From Bradyrhizobium sacchari (lineage in GTDB: Bacteria > Pseudomonadota > Alphaproteobacteria > Rhizobiales > Xanthobacteraceae), in contig NZ_LWIG01000066.1 of NCBI RefSeq assembly GCF_002068095.1, positions 103,197 through 162,384 on the forward strand: a stretch of 59,188 nt of DNA, read 5' to 3'. Of the stretch, positions 34,272-43,084 are shown one piece after another. The position numbers and the translations under genes are program-made. Below the pieces are notes generated by a model. It saw nothing but the letters and a program-made list of their open reading frames with translations. It had not been told where the DNA came from and did not search any database. The first letter of the stretch is position 1; the number at the start of each line of letters is the position of its first letter.

Positions 34272-36482
34272 TCAGGCCGCCTTGCCGCCCATATATTCCG
34301 GCAGCCAGCGCTCGAACGACTTGCGCAAGCTGTCGATCGCAACCGGCGCCTCGCCGGCGATCGCGATCGCATCGCCGCCGGTGGTGCCGATCCGCACGCA
34401 GGGCACCTCGCAGCCGCGCATCTTGGCGAGCACGCGGCCGGCCTCGGTTTCCGGCACGGTCACGAGATAGCGCGCCTGGTCCTCGCCGAACCAATAGGCC
34501 TGCGAGACGAGCGACGTCGGCGCCGCCAGCAGCTTTGCGCCGATGCCGCTCGCGATCGCCATCTCGGCGAGCGCGATCAGCAGACCGCCGTCGGAGAGGT
34601 CGTGCACAGCGGTCGCGGTGCCCGCATGGATCATGCCGCGCACGCAGTCGCCGTTGCGCTTCTCGGCGGCGAGGTCGACCGGCGGCGGCGCGCCCTCCTC
34701 GCGACCGCAGATGTCGCGCAGGTACACGGACTGGCCGAGCCAGCCATGGGTCTCGCCGACGAGCAGGATCGCCTCGCCCTCCGCCTTGAAGGCCAGTGAC
34801 GCAGACTTGGTGAAATCGTCGAGCAGGCCGACGCCGCCGATCGAGGGCGTCGGCAGGATCGCGCGGCCGTTGGTCTCGTTGTAGAGCGAGACGTTGCCGG
34901 AGACGACCGGGAAGTCGAGCGTGCGGCAGGCTTCCGAGATGCCTTTCAGGCAGCCGACGAACTGGCCCATGATCTCGGGACGCTCGGGGTTGCCGAAATT
35001 GAGATTGTCGGTGATCGCGAGCGGCTTGCCGCCGACCGCGGTGATGTTGCGCCAGGCTTCGGCCACCGCCTGCATGCCGCCTTGATAAGGATCGGCCTCG
35101 CAATAGCGCGGCGTGACGTCGACGGTCAGCGCGAGCCCCTTCGGCCCGTCCTGCACGCGTACCACGGCGGCATCGCCGCCGGGCCGCTGCATGGTGTTGC
35201 CGAGGATGACGTGGTCGTACTGCTCCCAGACCCAGCGCTTAGAGCACATGTCGGGCGTGCCGATCAGCTTCTCCAGCGCGGCGCCGAGGCCCATCGGCGC
35301 GACCACGTCGCGCGCGTGCACGACCGGCAGCGCGGCGGAGGCGACATGCGGGCGGTCATAGACAGGCGCCTCGTCGCCGAGCTCCTTGATCGGCAGATCG
35401 GCCATGACGTCGCCGCCGTGCTTGACCACGAAGCGCTTGCTCGGCGTGGTGTAGCCGACAATCGCAAAATCGAGCCCCCACTTCGTGAAGATCTCCTCGG
35501 CTTCCTTCTCCTTCTCGGGCTTGAGCACCATGAGCATGCGCTCCTGGCTCTCCGAGAGCATCATCTCGTAGGCGCTCATGCCGGTCTCGCGGGTCGGCAC
35601 CGCGTCGAGATCGAGATCGACGCCGAGGTCGCCTTTGGCGCCCATCTCGACCGCGGAGCAGGTCAGGCCCGCCGCGCCCATGTCCTGGATCGCGATGACG
35701 CAGCCCTTCTCCATGATCTCGAGGCAGGCTTCCAGCAGCAGCTTTTCGGCGAAGGGATCGCCGACCTGCACGGTCGGGCGCTTCTCCTCGGACTTGTCGT
35801 CGAACTCGGCCGAGGCCATCGAGGCGCCGTGGATGCCGTCGCGGCCGGTCTTGGAGCCGAGATAGACGATCGGCATGTTCACGCCGGAGGCGGCCGCATA
35901 GAAGATCTTGTCGGCATCGGCGAGGCCGACCGCCATCGCGTTGACCAGGATGTTGCCGTCATAGCGGGTGTGGAAGCGCACCTGGCCGCCGACCGTCGGC
36001 ACGCCGAAGGAATTGCCGTAGCCGCCGACGCCGGCGACGACGCCGGAGACGAGGTGCCGGGTCTTGGCATGCTCGGGCGCGCCGAAGCTCAGCGCGTTCA
36101 GGCAGGCGATCGGACGCGCGCCCATGGTGAAGACGTCGCGCAAGATGCCGCCGACGCCGGTGGTCGCGCCCTGGTACGGCTCGATGTAGCTCGGATGGTT
36201 GTGGCTCTCCATCTTGAAGACCACGGCCTGGCCGTCGCCGATGTCGATCACGCCGGCATTCTCGCCGGGGCCCTGGATCACCCAGGGGGCCTTGGTCGGC
36301 AGGCCGCGCAGATGGATGCGCGAGGATTTGTACGAGCAGTGCTCGTTCCACATCGCCGAGAAGATGCCGAGCTCGGTGAAGGTCGGCTCCCGCCCGATCA
36401 GCTTCAGGATGCGCTCATATTCGTCGGGCTTGAGCCCGTGGGCGGCAACCAGTTCGGGGGTGATCTTGGGTTCGTTCTTCAT
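34272..36482 (-). CDS. purL: Phosphoribosylformylglycinamidine synthase, large subunit (small-type PurL)
   Basis: 736 residues. ATP-dependent synthesis of FGAM from FGAR, using ammonia from PurQ with PurS as the bridge. The small-type length excludes the fused 1,300-residue enzyme. Visible motifs are GIFSAMWNEHCSYKSSR with the catalytic-region His, MESHNHPSYIEPYQGA, GAGGYGN-like glycine runs and SEKRNGDCVRGM-type C-terminal segments. ATG 36482 gives the usual MKNEPKITPELVAAHGLKPDEY start. The purS, purQ and purC partners lie on the same strand 3-8 kb upstream, separated by opposite-strand genes. Confidence 0.97.
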   Translation of the reverse strand: MKNEPKITPELVAAHGLKPDEYERILKLIGREPTFTELGIFSAMWNEHCSYKSSRIHLRGLPTKAPWVIQGPGENAGVIDIGDGQAVVFKMESHNHPSYIEPYQGATTGVGGILRDVFTMGARPIACLNALSFGAPEHAKTRHLVSGVVAGVGGYGNSFGVPTVGGQVRFHTRYDGNILVNAMAVGLADADKIFYAAASGVNMPIVYLGSKTGRDGIHGASMASAEFDDKSEEKRPTVQVGDPFAEKLLLEACLEIMEKGCVIAIQDMGAAGLTCSAVEMGAKGDLGVDLDLDAVPTRETGMSAYEMMLSESQERMLMVLKPEKEKEAEEIFTKWGLDFAIVGYTTPSKRFVVKHGGDVMADLPIKELGDEAPVYDRPHVASAALPVVHARDVVAPMGLGAALEKLIGTPDMCSKRWVWEQYDHVILGNTMQRPGGDAAVVRVQDGPKGLALTVDVTPRYCEADPYQGGMQAVAEAWRNITAVGGKPLAITDNLNFGNPERPEIMGQFVGCLKGISEACRTLDFPVVSGNVSLYNETNGRAILPTPSIGGVGLLDDFTKSASLAFKAEGEAILLVGETHGWLGQSVYLRDICGREEGAPPPVDLAAEKRNGDCVRGMIHAGTATAVHDLSDGGLLIALAEMAIASGIGAKLLAAPTSLVSQAYWFGEDQARYLVTVPETEAGRVLAKMRGCEVPCVRIGTTGGDAIAIAGEAPVAIDSLRKSFERWLPEYMGGKAA

Positions 36483-36684
36483 GGATTCGGGGCTTTCGGC
36501 GGCGGTTTGGCCGTTCTTAGGAACATCGGGGGCCTTGGAAAAGCCCTTTATGGCGCATTTTCCCGCTGTCCCACGTTTTGCGGTCGGGGGCTGCGGGAAC
36601 GGGAATTGCACGGCGCGGACGGATCGGATTTAAGGGCAAAAGACCCGTAATTGAAGGCCCCTTTCCTTGCACGAACTGACCAAA

Positions 36685-37146
36685 ATGGCCGCTTCGCCAC
36701 GCCCCGAGCTGCATGTCGCGACCGAGGGCGAATTCCAGGGATGGCAGACTTGGATCCGCGACAGCTTTGAGAACCATATCGGCCCCTTCTGGCACCGCCT
36801 GGAGGCGGACGGCAGCGTCCGCTGCGCCTTCCGGGTCGAAAAGAAGCACCTGAACGGCTCCGGGAACGTCCATGGCGGCTGCTTCATGGCCTTCGCCGAT
36901 TACAGCCTGTTCGCGATCGGCCGCCACGCCCTGAACGGCAAAGGCGTGACCGTCAACTTCGGCTGTGAATTCCTCGACGCGGGCCATGAGGGCGAGCTGA
37001 TCGAGTGCACCGGCGAGGTCACCCGCGCCGGCAAGTCGCTGATCTTCCTGCGCGGGCAGATGACCTCTGGCGAGCGTCTTCTGTTCACCTTCTCCGGGAC
37101 GATCAAGCGGGCGAAGTGGAAGTCGCTGCCTCAGCCGAACGCATAG
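36685..37146 (+). CDS. Hot-dog thioesterase (PaaI/4HBT-like)
   Basis: About 153 residues. The hot-dog core reads FRVEKKHLNGSGNVHGGCFMAFADYSLFAIGRHA, with the active-site HGG-x-x-x-x-x-x-D pattern of PaaI-type acyl-CoA thioesterases, then TVNFGCEFLDAGHEGELIECTGEV. The substrate is unknown. ATG 36685 is chosen although no good ribosome site precedes it; a TTG at 36667 is an alternative. It is divergent from purL by about 200 bp. Confidence 0.82.
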   Translation: MAASPRPELHVATEGEFQGWQTWIRDSFENHIGPFWHRLEADGSVRCAFRVEKKHLNGSGNVHGGCFMAFADYSLFAIGRHALNGKGVTVNFGCEFLDAGHEGELIECTGEVTRAGKSLIFLRGQMTSGERLLFTFSGTIKRAKWKSLPQPNA

Positions 37147-37221
37147 CTCGACGCCTTCCTTTTTCCACTCCCCTCGCCCAGACTTGGGTCGAGCGCGTTC
37201 GCGCCGGGGAGCAGAAACAAG

Positions 37222-38187
37222 GTGCCGCAGAGCACATCGCCAACGGGTCGCACGACGGCCTCCGTCGCATCGCCATTGCCATCCATGCCCGCCACTGGCG
37301 CGCGCAACTGGCGCGACTATGCGCTGCTGCTCGCGCTGGCCTGCTGCTGGAGCTCGACCTATCCGCTGGCCAAGCTGGCGCTCGACACCATCCCGCCCAT
37401 CACTTTCATCTCCGCGCGCTCGCTGATCGCGGCCGCCTTCCTGTTCGCGATCCTGTGGATGCGCGGCACCAGAATTCCCACCGACGCCAAAGCCTGGAAG
37501 CTGTTTGCGACCCAGCAATTGATCAACTCGACCTTCCCGTTCCTGATCATCACCTGGTCGCAGCTCTATGTGCCGGCATCGAACACGGTGGTGCTGGCCT
37601 CGACCACGCCGATCTTCGCCTTCCTCATCACCTCGCTGATCACGCGGCACGAGCCGGCGACGCTGCTGAAGCTCGCCGGTGCGATTTTGGGGCTCGCCGG
37701 CACCGTCGCCATCGTCGGCCTTGATGCGCTGCGCGGCTTCGGGAGCGAGATCGTCGCGGAGATCGCGATCCTGCTCGCCACCATCTCCTTTGCCTGCGCG
37801 ACCATCTTCGGCCTGAGGCTGTCCGACTACGACCCGATGGTGGTGGCAGCCGGTTCGCTCTTGTTCGGCGGCCTCGTGCTGCTGCCGCCCGCGCTGATCA
37901 TCGATCGGCCCTGGACGTTGCATCCGACGTTTCAGGCCATCGTCGCCACCATCGTCATGGGCATCGTCTCCAGCGCATTGGGATTGATGCTGTTCTATGT
38001 CTGCCTCGGCCGGCTCGGCACGCTCACCACCAACGCGCAAGGCTATTTGCGCATCCCGATCGGCGTAGGGCTATCAGTGCTGCTGCTCGGCGAGACCGTG
38101 CCGTCGAACCTGGCGCTGGGCCTGCTGCTGGTGATGGCCGGCGTTGCCGCGATGACGGTGCCGGCGGAGAGGTTCAAGCTGCGCTAG
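37222..38187 (+). CDS. EamA/DMT-family membrane transporter
   Basis: 321 residues with ten predicted helices in two EamA repeats: WRDYALLLALACCWSSTYPLAKLALDTIPP in the first, and IVAEIAILLATISFACATIFGLRL starting the second. Related proteins export amino acids, nucleobases or other metabolites; nothing here fixes the substrate. GTG 37222 has GGGGAG 10 bases before it; ATG 37285, directly before the first helix, is the alternative. Its stop lies 59 bp from the converging binding-protein gene. Confidence 0.88.
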   Translation: MPQSTSPTGRTTASVASPLPSMPATGARNWRDYALLLALACCWSSTYPLAKLALDTIPPITFISARSLIAAAFLFAILWMRGTRIPTDAKAWKLFATQQLINSTFPFLIITWSQLYVPASNTVVLASTTPIFAFLITSLITRHEPATLLKLAGAILGLAGTVAIVGLDALRGFGSEIVAEIAILLATISFACATIFGLRLSDYDPMVVAAGSLLFGGLVLLPPALIIDRPWTLHPTFQAIVATIVMGIVSSALGLMLFYVCLGRLGTLTTNAQGYLRIPIGVGLSVLLLGETVPSNLALGLLLVMAGVAAMTVPAERFKLR

Positions 38188-38246
38188 CGGAATGAGATTT
38201 GGTTGGATTGGTGCGAGCCGAGATCAACGTCGCGATGGCCCGGCTG

Positions 38247-39221
38247 CTACTGTTTGGCGTCGTCCGCCAGCATCTTCCGGTACTTCTCGACGTCGCGCGT
38301 CACCAGTTGCTGCAGCAGCTCCGGCGTATGCTCGTTGTCATCGGGGGCGACGGTCGAGAGCTCGGCAAAGCGCTTCTTCACTGCGTCGGTCTCGACCGCG
38401 GTGCGCGCCGCTGCATTCAGCTTGGCGACAATGACCGGCGGCGTGCCCTTCGGCGCGAACAGGCCGTTCCAGCCCTGCGCTTCGAACTCCGGCAGCCCGG
38501 CTTCGGACGACGTCGGCAGCTCCGGCAGCGTCGCCAGCCTTACGGTCGAGCCGACCACGAGGCCCCTCACCAGCTTCTCGTTGATCGACTGCGAGACTGA
38601 AGCCGCCGCATCGCAGACGCCGTCGATCTGGCTGCCGACCGCGTCCGTCAGCGCAGGGGCTGCGCCGCGATAGCCGACCAGCGTCGCATCGATCCCGGCG
38701 GCGGTGACGAAGCTCTTGCAGATCAGGTAGTTCGACGAACCGACGCCGGCATGGCCGAGATTGATCTTGCCGGGATTGGCCTTGGCGTAGGCGATGAACT
38801 CCTTGAGGTCCTTTGCCGGAAAATCCTTGCGCAGCGCGATGATGCCGAACGTCTTCGCCACCATCGCAATCGGCACGAAGGAGTCAGGCGTGAACGGCAG
38901 CTTTGGATAGATCGTGTAGGTCGCGGCATTGGTGCCGGCATTGCCGATCGCAATGGTGTAGCCGTCAGGCTCGGCACGGGAGGCGCGCGCCAGCGCGGTC
39001 GAGCCACCGGCACCCGCGACGTTCTCGATCACGATGGTCTGGCCGAGCGCGATGCCCATCTGCTCGGCGACGGTGCGCGCGATCACGTCCGAGGTGCCGC
39101 CCGCCGCGAACGGCACGATCATGGTGATCGGACGCTTGGGATAGTCCTGCGCAAACGCGGCACTTCCCAACGAAAGTGTTGCGAACGTCAGCGCCGCGAT
39201 CGCGGCGAGCGCGCGCTGCAT
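38247..39221 (-). CDS. Tripartite tricarboxylate transporter (Bug/TctC) substrate-binding protein
   Basis: 324 residues with a signal peptide (MQRALAAIAALTFATLSLGSAAFA). The mature part starts QDYPKRPITMIVPFAAGGTSDVIARTVAEQMG, the classic Bug opening, followed by VIENVAGAGGSTALARASRAEPDGYTIAIGN. These proteins bind small carboxylates in the periplasm, often without a linked transporter, as here. It starts only 11 bp after the purQ stop and is probably on the purQ transcript, an odd pairing. Confidence 0.93.
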   Translation of the reverse strand: MQRALAAIAALTFATLSLGSAAFAQDYPKRPITMIVPFAAGGTSDVIARTVAEQMGIALGQTIVIENVAGAGGSTALARASRAEPDGYTIAIGNAGTNAATYTIYPKLPFTPDSFVPIAMVAKTFGIIALRKDFPAKDLKEFIAYAKANPGKINLGHAGVGSSNYLICKSFVTAAGIDATLVGYRGAAPALTDAVGSQIDGVCDAAASVSQSINEKLVRGLVVGSTVRLATLPELPTSSEAGLPEFEAQGWNGLFAPKGTPPVIVAKLNAAARTAVETDAVKKRFAELSTVAPDDNEHTPELLQQLVTRDVEKYRKMLADDAKQ

Positions 39222-39232
39222 TGCGAACGAGA

Positions 39233-39934
39233 TCACGCGGCCTTGTCCAGATGCTGGGCGAGGCCGGCGAACAGGCCGCGGCCGTCGGTACAGCCCATGA
39301 TGTCTTCGACGTGGTTTTCCGGATGCGGCATCATGCCAAGCACGTTGCCCTCGTCGTTGACGATGCCGGCGATGGAATGCGCGGCACCATTGATGTTGGC
39401 GGCCTCGTCGACCACGCCATCGGCCGAGCAATAGCGATAGAGCACGCGCCCCTCGCCTTCGAGCCGCTTGATGGTCTCTTCATCGGCTTCGTAATTGCCC
39501 TCGCCATGGGCGACCGGCACGCGGATCACCTGGCCGGCATTGTAGCCGCGCGTGAACGGGGTGTCGGAACGCTCGACGCGCAGATGCACATCCTTGCAGA
39601 TGAATTTCAGCCGCGCATTGCGCATCAACACGCCCGGCAACAGGCCGGATTCGCAGAGGATCTGAAAGCCGTTGCAAACGCCGAGCACGAGGCCACCCTT
39701 GGCCGCATAATCGCGCACCGCACCCATCACCGGCGCACGCGCGGCAATTGCGCCGCAGCGCAGGTAATCGCCATAGGAGAAGCCGCCGGGCACGACCACG
39801 AGATCGGTGCCTGATGGCAGCGACGTCTCGGCGTGCCAGACCATCGCCGGCTCGCTGCCGGAGATCAGCCTCAATGCGCGCGCCATGTCGCGCTCACGGT
39901 TGATTCCGGGAAAGACGAGGATGGCGGCTTTCAT
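39233..39934 (-). CDS. purQ: Phosphoribosylformylglycinamidine synthase, glutaminase subunit
   Basis: 233 residues. Class I glutamine amidotransferase that feeds ammonia to PurL. The nucleophile Cys87 is in LVLGVCNGFQILCESGLLPG, and the His/Glu pair in MMPHPENHVED. FPGINRERDMARAL near the N-terminus is typical. ATG 39934 starts directly at MKAAILVFPG. It is followed by a Bug binding-protein gene 11 bp later, and separated from purS by the opposite-strand corA. Confidence 0.97.
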   Translation of the reverse strand: MKAAILVFPGINRERDMARALRLISGSEPAMVWHAETSLPSGTDLVVVPGGFSYGDYLRCGAIAARAPVMGAVRDYAAKGGLVLGVCNGFQILCESGLLPGVLMRNARLKFICKDVHLRVERSDTPFTRGYNAGQVIRVPVAHGEGNYEADEETIKRLEGEGRVLYRYCSADGVVDEAANINGAAHSIAGIVNDEGNVLGMMPHPENHVEDIMGCTDGRGLFAGLAQHLDKAA

Positions 39935-40001
39935 GTTCGGGTTCCGACGGTGACGGGAATCGGGCTGGCCAGAGGGCCAATTCGTCAGGAGACATAGCCA
40001 T

Positions 40002-40029
40002 TTGACGGGGATTTTACCAGTGCTAGCCT
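40002..40029 (+). promoter_or_regulatory. Probable corA promoter
   Basis: TTGACG (40002-40007), a 16-base spacer and TAGCCT (40024-40029) make a plausible sigma-70 promoter. Transcription would start near 40036, leaving a leader of about 67 nt that includes the hairpin at 40062-40085. Confidence 0.45.
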
Positions 40030-40061
40030 TGCCGGGCGGCCTTGTACACAGGCCATAGCCA

Positions 40062-40085
40062 CGGCGCCTGGCGCCGCGATTTTTT
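40062..40085 (+). terminator. Terminator-like hairpin inside the corA leader
   Basis: CGGCGC / GCGCCG with a 3-base loop, then CGATTTTTT, ending 17 bases before the corA ATG. The gene upstream (purQ) reads the other way, so nothing on this strand needs a terminator here except the corA transcript itself. This suggests premature termination as a control step. Confidence 0.6.
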
Positions 40086-40102
40086 ACCCCGGGATTGAAG
40101 CC

Positions 40103-41119
40103 ATGAATGTCCCGTCGCGGCCCGCATCTCCCTCCGAGCCGGTATCCGCCGAAGGTGTCGTCGCTGCCGGCGCCTATGTCGACGGAAGGCGCATCGCCAA
40201 CATTGCCGTCAGCGAAGCGTCGAGCTGGCGGGCCAAGCCCGGCCACGTGGTCTGGATCGGCCTGCACGAGCCCGACATGGCGCTGCTCGGCGCGGTGCAG
40301 AAGCAGTTCGACCTGCACGAGCTCGCGATCGAGGACGCCAACCACGCCCATCAGCGGCCCAAGATCGAGCAATATGGCGAGGCCCTGTTCATCGTGGCGC
40401 GAACGGCGCAGTTGATCGAGGGCCGCATCGCCTTCGGCGAGACCCACATCTTCGTCGGCGAGGGCTATCTGGTCTCGGTGCGCCACGGCGCCTCGACCTC
40501 CTACACGCCAGTGCGCGAACGCTGCGAAAGCTGCCCGCGGGCGCTCGCGCGCGGCGAGGACTACATCCTGTACGCCATCCTCGATTTCATCGTCGATAAT
40601 TACTCACCCGTGCTGGAGAGCATTCACGAAGAGGTCGAGGAGATCGAGGACAACGTGCTCGCCCACGCGATCACCAGGGCGCAGATCGAGCGGCTCTACA
40701 TGCTGCGCCGTGACCTGCTGCGGCTCCGCAATGCGATCGGACCGCTGGTGGAGGTCTGCCGCCGGCTGGAGCACGACGAGCTGTCGATGGTCCGTGCGAC
40801 GATGCAGCCCCTATTCCGCGACGTCACCGACCACGTCAGGAACATCCAGGAGCGCATCGATTCCATGCGCGAAGTGCTGGCCTTCGCCTTCGAAGCGAGT
40901 CTGCTGGTCGGCCAGGCGCAGGAGACGGCGGTGTCGAAAAAGCTCGCCTCGTGGCTCGCGATTCTCGCTGTCCCCACTGCCCTTGCAGGCATTTACGGCA
41001 TGAACTTCAAGAACATGCCGGAGCTACAATGGGAGTACGGTTATCCCGTGCTTCTGGGCGTGATGGCCGTTTCGTGCATCGCGCTCTATTGGCGCTTTCG
41101 TCGCGTCGGGTGGCTGTGA
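40103..41119 (+). CDS. corA: CorA-family magnesium/divalent cation transporter
   Basis: 338 residues. A long cytoplasmic N-terminal domain is followed by two C-terminal helices (about 278-298 and 312-332). The selectivity motif YGMNF follows the first helix (LASWLAILAVPTALAGIYGMNFKNMPE), as in CorA. It forms a pentameric Mg2+ or Co2+ channel. It lies on the plus strand in the middle of the minus-strand pur genes. The leader carries a terminator-like hairpin. Its stop is 14 bp from the converging pseudogene. Confidence 0.93.
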   Translation: MNVPSRPASPSEPVSAEGVVAAGAYVDGRRIANIAVSEASSWRAKPGHVVWIGLHEPDMALLGAVQKQFDLHELAIEDANHAHQRPKIEQYGEALFIVARTAQLIEGRIAFGETHIFVGEGYLVSVRHGASTSYTPVRERCESCPRALARGEDYILYAILDFIVDNYSPVLESIHEEVEEIEDNVLAHAITRAQIERLYMLRRDLLRLRNAIGPLVEVCRRLEHDELSMVRATMQPLFRDVTDHVRNIQERIDSMREVLAFAFEASLLVGQAQETAVSKKLASWLAILAVPTALAGIYGMNFKNMPELQWEYGYPVLLGVMAVSCIALYWRFRRVGWL

Positions 41120-41133
41120 GCGCCGGCCCGATA

Positions 41134-41389
41134 TTATCGGACTGGCACGTCCTTGCGCTCAAGCCTACGCTCGATACGATCGAGCCTGCCCTCATGCCTC
41201 ACCAGCGTGGCATGGACGCCGGCGATCTCCTGAAAGACACTTTTGACGTCCTGGCGAGCCGCGTATTGGGATGTCCGCAACGCAAGTATTGCCTGCTTCA
41301 TTTCATCGATCTTGCCATCGAACCTGTGCGAGCCGCGCCTGGATCGATTGCGACACCTCGAACATCAGCTCGGGCGTCACATCGGACAT
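41134..41389 (-). pseudogene. Frameshifted small coiled-coil protein gene downstream of purS
   Basis: The frame starts ATG 41389 after AAGGGTAGGTGAA and reads MSDVTPELMFEVSQSIQARLAQV, then hits a stop five codons after the break. Removing one T (an A on the plus strand at 41321 or 41322) restores DGKIDEMKQAILALRTSQ and continues to a stop at 41134, giving about 84 residues. The joined protein has a heptad-rich helix typical of small rhizobial coiled-coil hypotheticals. It starts 11 bp after the purS stop. The shift is either a real mutation or a sequencing error. Confidence 0.75.
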
Positions 41390-41400
41390 TTCACCTACCC

Positions 41401-41643
41401 TTATGCTTTCATCTCGATAGCATAATTCTCGATCACGGTGTTCGCCAGCAGCTTGTCGGCAGCTTCCTTCAGCGCGGCTTGCGCCTTGGCCTTGTCGGAG
41501 CCGGCGAGTTCGATGTCGAACACCTTGCCCTGGCGGACGCTGGCGACGCCGTCGACGCCGAGCGACTTCAGCGCGCCTTCGATGGCCTTGCCCTGCGGAT
41601 CGAGGATGCCCGTCTTTAGGGTAACGGTAACACGTGCCTTCAC
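41401..41643 (-). CDS. purS: Phosphoribosylformylglycinamidine synthase subunit PurS
   Basis: 80 residues, the usual PurS size. It bridges PurL and PurQ and helps pass ammonia. The sequence MKARVTVTLKTGILDPQGKAIEGALKSLGVDGVASVRQGKVFDIELAG is typical. It starts 13 bp after the purC stop, so purC-purS are one operon, followed by the broken coiled-coil gene. Confidence 0.97.
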   Translation of the reverse strand: MKARVTVTLKTGILDPQGKAIEGALKSLGVDGVASVRQGKVFDIELAGSDKAKAQAALKEAADKLLANTVIENYAIEMKA

Positions 41644-41656
41644 GTCTATATCCCTC

Positions 41657-42424
41657 TTAGCTCTTCACCAGCACCGGGCCCGTGCCCTGCGGACGCTCGT
41701 TCTCCATGAGGATGCCGAGACGCTTTGCGACTTCCGTATAGGCCTCCAGCAGGCCACCGAGATCGCGGCGGAAACGGTCCTTGTCGAGCTTCTCGTTCGA
41801 CTTGATGTCCCACAGACGGCAGCTGTCCGGCGAGATCTCGTCGGCGACGATGATCCGCATCATCTCGTTCTCGAACAGGCGGCCGCACTCCATCTTGAAA
41901 TCGACGAGCCGGATGCCGATGCCGAGGAAGAGGCCGGTGAGGAAATCGTTGACGCGGATGGCGAGCGCCATGATGTCGTCGATCTCCTGGGGCGTCGCCC
42001 AGCCGAAGGCGGTGATGTGCTCTTCCGACACCATGGGGTCGTTGAGCTGGTCGTTCTTGTAATAGAATTCGATGATCGAACGGGGCAGCTGCGTGCCCTC
42101 CTCGATGCCGAGGCGCTGCGACAGCGAGCCGGCGGCAACGTTCCGCACCACCACTTCCAGCGGCACGATCTCGACCTCGCGAATCAACTGCTCGCGCATG
42201 TTGAGGCGGCGGATGAAATGGGTCGGTACCCCGATGTCGTTGAGGTGCTGAAACAGGTACTCCGAGATCCGGTTGTTGAGGACACCCTTGCCCTCGATCA
42301 CCTGATGCTTTTTCGCATTGAACGCGGTGGCGTCGTCCTTGAAGTGCTGGATCAGGGTGCCGGGCTCCGGGCCTTCGTAGAGAACCTTTGCCTTGCCTTC
42401 ATAAATGCGACGCCGACGGCTCAT
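41657..42424 (-). CDS. purC: Phosphoribosylaminoimidazole-succinocarboxamide synthase
   Basis: 255 residues. Joins aspartate to CAIR with ATP, forming SAICAR for purB. MSRRRRIYEGKAKVLYEG is the usual start with the nucleotide-binding YEGKAK. Later motifs are LEVVVRNVAAGSLSQRLGI, LVDFKMECGR and DEISPDSCRLWD. ATG 42424 matches the family; an in-frame ATG at 42454 with GGAG 12 bases upstream is an alternative that would add ten residues. It heads the purC-purS operon. Confidence 0.96.
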   Translation of the reverse strand: MSRRRRIYEGKAKVLYEGPEPGTLIQHFKDDATAFNAKKHQVIEGKGVLNNRISEYLFQHLNDIGVPTHFIRRLNMREQLIREVEIVPLEVVVRNVAAGSLSQRLGIEEGTQLPRSIIEFYYKNDQLNDPMVSEEHITAFGWATPQEIDDIMALAIRVNDFLTGLFLGIGIRLVDFKMECGRLFENEMMRIIVADEISPDSCRLWDIKSNEKLDKDRFRRDLGGLLEAYTEVAKRLGILMENERPQGTGPVLVKS

Positions 42425-42755
42425 GGGGATGTACCGTGTTTTGTTGAAATCCATGAATTTGGTGTGCTCCGGTTGACTAGGATTACGACCCACAGCGGAG
42501 CTGCCGTGAACGGCCCGGAACCCATCCATAACCCAAGGAAACTCCATGGAAACAGAACGGGAACCAAACCTTTAGGCAACCTATCCGATTGGCTGTCCGA
42601 GCACAATCGATCCGGCCGTCCGGCGCCAACTTATACCGTCTTGCCTGCGGCTTAACGGCTCGTTGTTTTGCCGATTCGTGCTCCTTATCTAGGCATGCGC
42701 CGGGGCCATCGCAACGAGGGTCGCCGGGTCCAGTCAGCAGGGAATTGGAAGAGGC
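42425..42755. other. Divergent spacer between purC and the DUF1476 gene
   Basis: 331 bp without a supported gene. It must hold both promoters. An A+T-richer stretch with TTGTTTTGCC and CTTATCTAGG (about 42664-42695) may be part of the DUF1476 promoter. No strong inverted repeat or riboswitch-like fold was noticed by eye. Confidence 0.45.
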
Positions 42756-43079
42756 ATGAGCGAAATCAACAAGCGCGAGGAAGGTTTCGAGAAGAAGTTC
42801 GCCCTCGACGAGGAGCAGAAATTCAAGGCGGAGGCCCGCCGCAACCGTCTGCTCGGGCTGTGGGCGGCCGAAAAGCTCGGCATTTCGGGCGAAGCCGCCA
42901 CCGCCTATGCCAAGGAAGTCGTCGCGGCCGATTTCGAGGAGGCCGGCGATGGCGACGTTCTGCGCAAGGTCATGGCCGATTTCGCCGGCAAGAACGTCGT
43001 CGTCACCGAACAGGCGATTCGCGCCAAGATGAGCGAGCTGCTCGCGGTCGCCGCCGCCGAGGTAAAGGCAGGGAAATAA
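42756..43079 (+). CDS. DUF1476 protein, F1-ATPase zeta-subunit-like inhibitor
   Basis: 107 residues. MSEINKREEGFEKKFALDEEQKFKAEARRNRLLGLWAAEKLGISGEAATAYAKEVVAADFEEAGDGDVLRKVMADF matches DUF1476. In Paracoccus this family is the zeta subunit that inhibits the F1-ATPase by inserting its N-terminal helix; equivalence here is by family. GGAAGAGGC precedes the start. It is divergent from purC, an arrangement common in alphaproteobacteria. Its terminator lies inside the neighbouring lysR gene. Confidence 0.92.
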   Translation: MSEINKREEGFEKKFALDEEQKFKAEARRNRLLGLWAAEKLGISGEAATAYAKEVVAADFEEAGDGDVLRKVMADFAGKNVVVTEQAIRAKMSELLAVAAAEVKAGK

Positions 43080-43084
43080 AACGT

